DNA of 64,000 nucleotides from Saprospiraceae bacterium (GTDB taxonomy: Bacteria; Bacteroidota; Bacteroidia; Chitinophagales; Saprospiraceae), in contig JADJXD010000001.1 of assembly GCA_016715985.1 (NCBI GenBank), positions 2,542,001-2,606,000 on the forward strand, given 5' to 3'. The notes beneath the pieces were generated by a model. That model ran no database searches, was not told the DNA's origin, and saw only the letters and a program-made list of their open reading frames with translations. The position numbers were made by a program, and so were the translations under genes. Positions 62,456 to 64,000 of the stretch are shown here, one piece after another. Position 1 is the first letter of the stretch. Each line of letters begins with the position of its first letter.

Positions 62456-63898
62456 TCAAGAACTATGCCATTCTTTCCAATTTTCGCAAAATTCCAGAAG
62501 CTTTTTGTCATTTTTTGAATCAGCATAAAGTTGTATACCAAATGGCATAGACAACCGATTTTTGCCTGATGGTATAGACACAGCAGCTACTCCTGTGAGG
62601 TTGGCTAAAACAGTATATATATCAGATAAGTATATTTCTAACGGATCCGTAGGTTTTTCATCTGTTTTCCATGCTGATCGGGGCGAGGTGGGTAAAATTA
62701 TAAAATCAAATTTCTTAAAAATATCCGAAATTTGATCCCGTAGTAATCTTCTTACCTGTTGTGCTTTCGTAAAATATGCATCGTAATATGAAGCACTGAG
62801 TACAAAGGAGCCTAAAATAATTCGTTTTTTTACTTCTCTTCCAAAACCTTCAGTCCGGCTGAATTTATACATCGTATCCGGACTGTCTGAATTCAAAGAG
62901 CGATGCCCAAATCTGACACCATCATATCTGCTGAGATTGGATGATGCTTCAGCCGTAGTAAGTATGTAGTAGCAGGGTATCAGATATTCCATCATCGGAA
63001 ATTCTATTTCTTCAACATAACAACCTAAATTTTTCAGTTCATTTATATTATCCAGAATGCCGGAATTAATTTCAGGTTCGGTTTTATGGTTGTCAAGGAT
63101 ATCTTTGAAATAAGCGATTTTTATTTTAGAAAAATCAATGCTTTCTTCAAACCCAGGTTGTTCAGGATATAAACCTGATTGAAACATCGTAGCGTCTTTA
63201 TGGTCTTTGACAGAAATGACTTTCATTATTGTGTGAATGTCCTGAGGGTTATAGCCTAAAATTCCGAGTTGATCAAATGAAGAAGCATAAGCTATCAGTC
63301 CATATCTCGATACCATTCCATAAGATGGTTTAAATCCCCAAACCCCGCACATAGCTGCCGGCTGTCTCACGGAGCCACCTGTATCCGTACCTAAAGCAAT
63401 CTGACAGGTGTACATCTGTAAAGAAACGGCTGCTCCTCCACTGGAGCCTCCGGAAATCCTGTCCGGATCAGCACCATTTTTAACGGGACCGGCAATACTG
63501 TTTGTATTTGCTGAACCCATTCCAAATTCATCACAATTGGTACGTCCAATAATGATGGCATCTTCTAATAAAATTTGTTCTATTGCAAATGCATCAATCT
63601 GGCTTTCAAAACCCTTTAAAATTCCGGAAGCTGCACTGATTTGATGATTTTTTTGGCAGATCATGTCTTTTACTGAAACAACACAACCAAACAATTTGCC
63701 TAAAGAAGTTGGATTTTGAGCTATTTTAAAATCTGTTTCTCTGGCTTTTGCGAGGGCTTCTTCAGCATATATTTCTACATAGGCATTCAGATGAGCTGAA
63801 AAGTGAATATTGTCTAAGTATGTTTTGACCATTTCCACTGTACTGATTTTTTTATCGATCAGTAATTGTTGTATTTCTTTCAGTGAATGATCTTTCAT
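62456..63898 (-). CDS. gatA: Asp-tRNA(Asn)/Glu-tRNA(Gln) amidotransferase subunit A
   Basis: A 480-residue amidase-signature glutaminase that releases ammonia for transamidation of misacylated tRNA with GatB and GatC, absent here. The Ser-cisSer-Lys triad is visible: Lys in VVSVKDMI, cis-Ser in SGGSSGGAAVS and the nucleophile in LGTDTGGSVRQPAAM. Additional signature regions NCDEFGMGSANT and GVWGFKPSYG are intact. Length is normal. A partial minus-strand frame upstream may be a tatA-like gene, a neighbour common in Bacteroidota. Confidence 0.95.
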   Translation of the reverse strand: MKDHSLKEIQQLLIDKKISTVEMVKTYLDNIHFSAHLNAYVEIYAEEALAKARETDFKIAQNPTSLGKLFGCVVSVKDMICQKNHQISAASGILKGFESQIDAFAIEQILLEDAIIIGRTNCDEFGMGSANTNSIAGPVKNGADPDRISGGSSGGAAVSLQMYTCQIALGTDTGGSVRQPAAMCGVWGFKPSYGMVSRYGLIAYASSFDQLGILGYNPQDIHTIMKVISVKDHKDATMFQSGLYPEQPGFEESIDFSKIKIAYFKDILDNHKTEPEINSGILDNINELKNLGCYVEEIEFPMMEYLIPCYYILTTAEASSNLSRYDGVRFGHRSLNSDSPDTMYKFSRTEGFGREVKKRIILGSFVLSASYYDAYFTKAQQVRRLLRDQISDIFKKFDFIILPTSPRSAWKTDEKPTDPLEIYLSDIYTVLANLTGVAAVSIPSGKNRLSMPFGIQLYADSKNDKKLLEFCENWKEWHSS

Positions 63899-63962
63899 TA
63901 ATCTTATTGTATGAATATCTTAAAAGTTAGTGTGGTAAAAAGGGAGTTTTTGACTTAGAAAT

Positions 63963-64000
63963 TTATTTTTTTTGTTCTTTGTCTTTGTTGATAACTTCCT
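63963..64000 (-). CDS. Possible 3' end of an upstream minus-strand gene
   Basis: Eleven codons before a stop read EVINKDKEQKK. The lysine- and acid-rich end is typical of TatA-like tails, and tatA often precedes gatA in Bacteroidota, but the evidence is only the tail and the neighbour. It would be partial, continuing beyond the window. Confidence 0.25.
   Translation of the reverse strand, partial: EVINKDKEQKK

Noticed and set aside
1..64000. tRNA, rRNA, CRISPR, transposase or integrase genes
   Set aside because: No cloverleaf with CCA, rRNA block, regularly spaced repeats or recombinase motif could be recognised in the gaps or frames. A dedicated tRNA search could still find a missed gene.

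Overview
The window is a contiguous piece of chromosome from a low-GC, Gram-negative Bacteroidota bacterium, most likely Saprospiria-like (Saprospiraceae or a relative). Evidence for the phylum: two secreted proteins end in type IX secretion (T9SS) type-A sorting domains; many genes are preceded by the Bacteroidota -7 promoter box TAnnTTTG rather than a TATAAT box or strong Shine-Dalgarno site; and there are a carboxypeptidase-D-regulatory/DUF5686 outer-membrane protein, TPR-CHAT proteins, CrtZ and a DUF285 surface protein. I saw no rRNA, tRNA, CRISPR array, transposase or phage gene. Nearly all sequence is used by about 50 protein genes with short gaps.

Layout. 0.2-5.7 kb: acyl-CoA ligase, an acyltransferase-fold protein, queG overlapping a lone pxpC-like gene, and convergent metF. 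6.0-12.4 kb: a lipoprotein abutting a C-terminally truncated TPR-CHAT lipoprotein, itself last in a minus-strand run with an acyl-CoA dehydrogenase and an ACAD10/11-type phosphotransferase. 12.8-21.4 kb: pdxA, a 870-residue DUF5686-type protein and a 1432-residue T9SS-secreted cysteine-rich adhesin with a dockerin-like segment. 21.5-30.7 kb: housekeeping genes (polA, lpxD-like, thioredoxin-fold protein, purine nucleoside phosphorylase, prfC, rhomboid protease). 31.1-36.5 kb: the most interesting locus, a membrane-anchored TPR-CHAT protease, a cysteine-tailed membrane-anchored partner, a single-pass anti-sigma-like protein and an ECF-type sigma factor. 37.0-41.2 kb: an AT-rich DUF285 repeat protein followed by a truncated LytTR fragment. 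41.3-44.5 kb: polyamine operon speA-speB-deoxyhypusine-synthase-like. 44.9-50.7 kb: outer-membrane protein, orphan histidine kinase, tandem cyclophilins, polyphosphate glucokinase-like ROK kinase, mscL. 50.9-55.6 kb: a di-heme-motif T9SS protein, then a three-gene hydroxyproline-catabolism cluster. 55.6-63.9 kb (all minus): crtZ, tatA, a 2OG-Fe(II) oxygenase, a Na+-exporter-like ABC pair, lysoplasmalogenase, an MltD-like transglycosylase and gatA.

Working together. The sigma/anti-sigma-like/CHAT/partner locus can be read as an envelope-sensing circuit: by predicted topology three products expose domains to the periplasm while the sigma factor is cytoplasmic, so CHAT proteolysis could be coupled to sigma release. 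This is inference. The hydroxyproline cluster supplies epimerase, pyrroline-4-hydroxy-2-carboxylate deaminase and alpha-ketoglutarate semialdehyde dehydrogenase but not the D-hydroxyproline oxidase. The polyamine operon makes agmatine and putrescine and probably a longer polyamine. Several genes with apparent TTG starts are better begun at a later ATG, because the TTG lies inside a TAnnTTTG promoter box.
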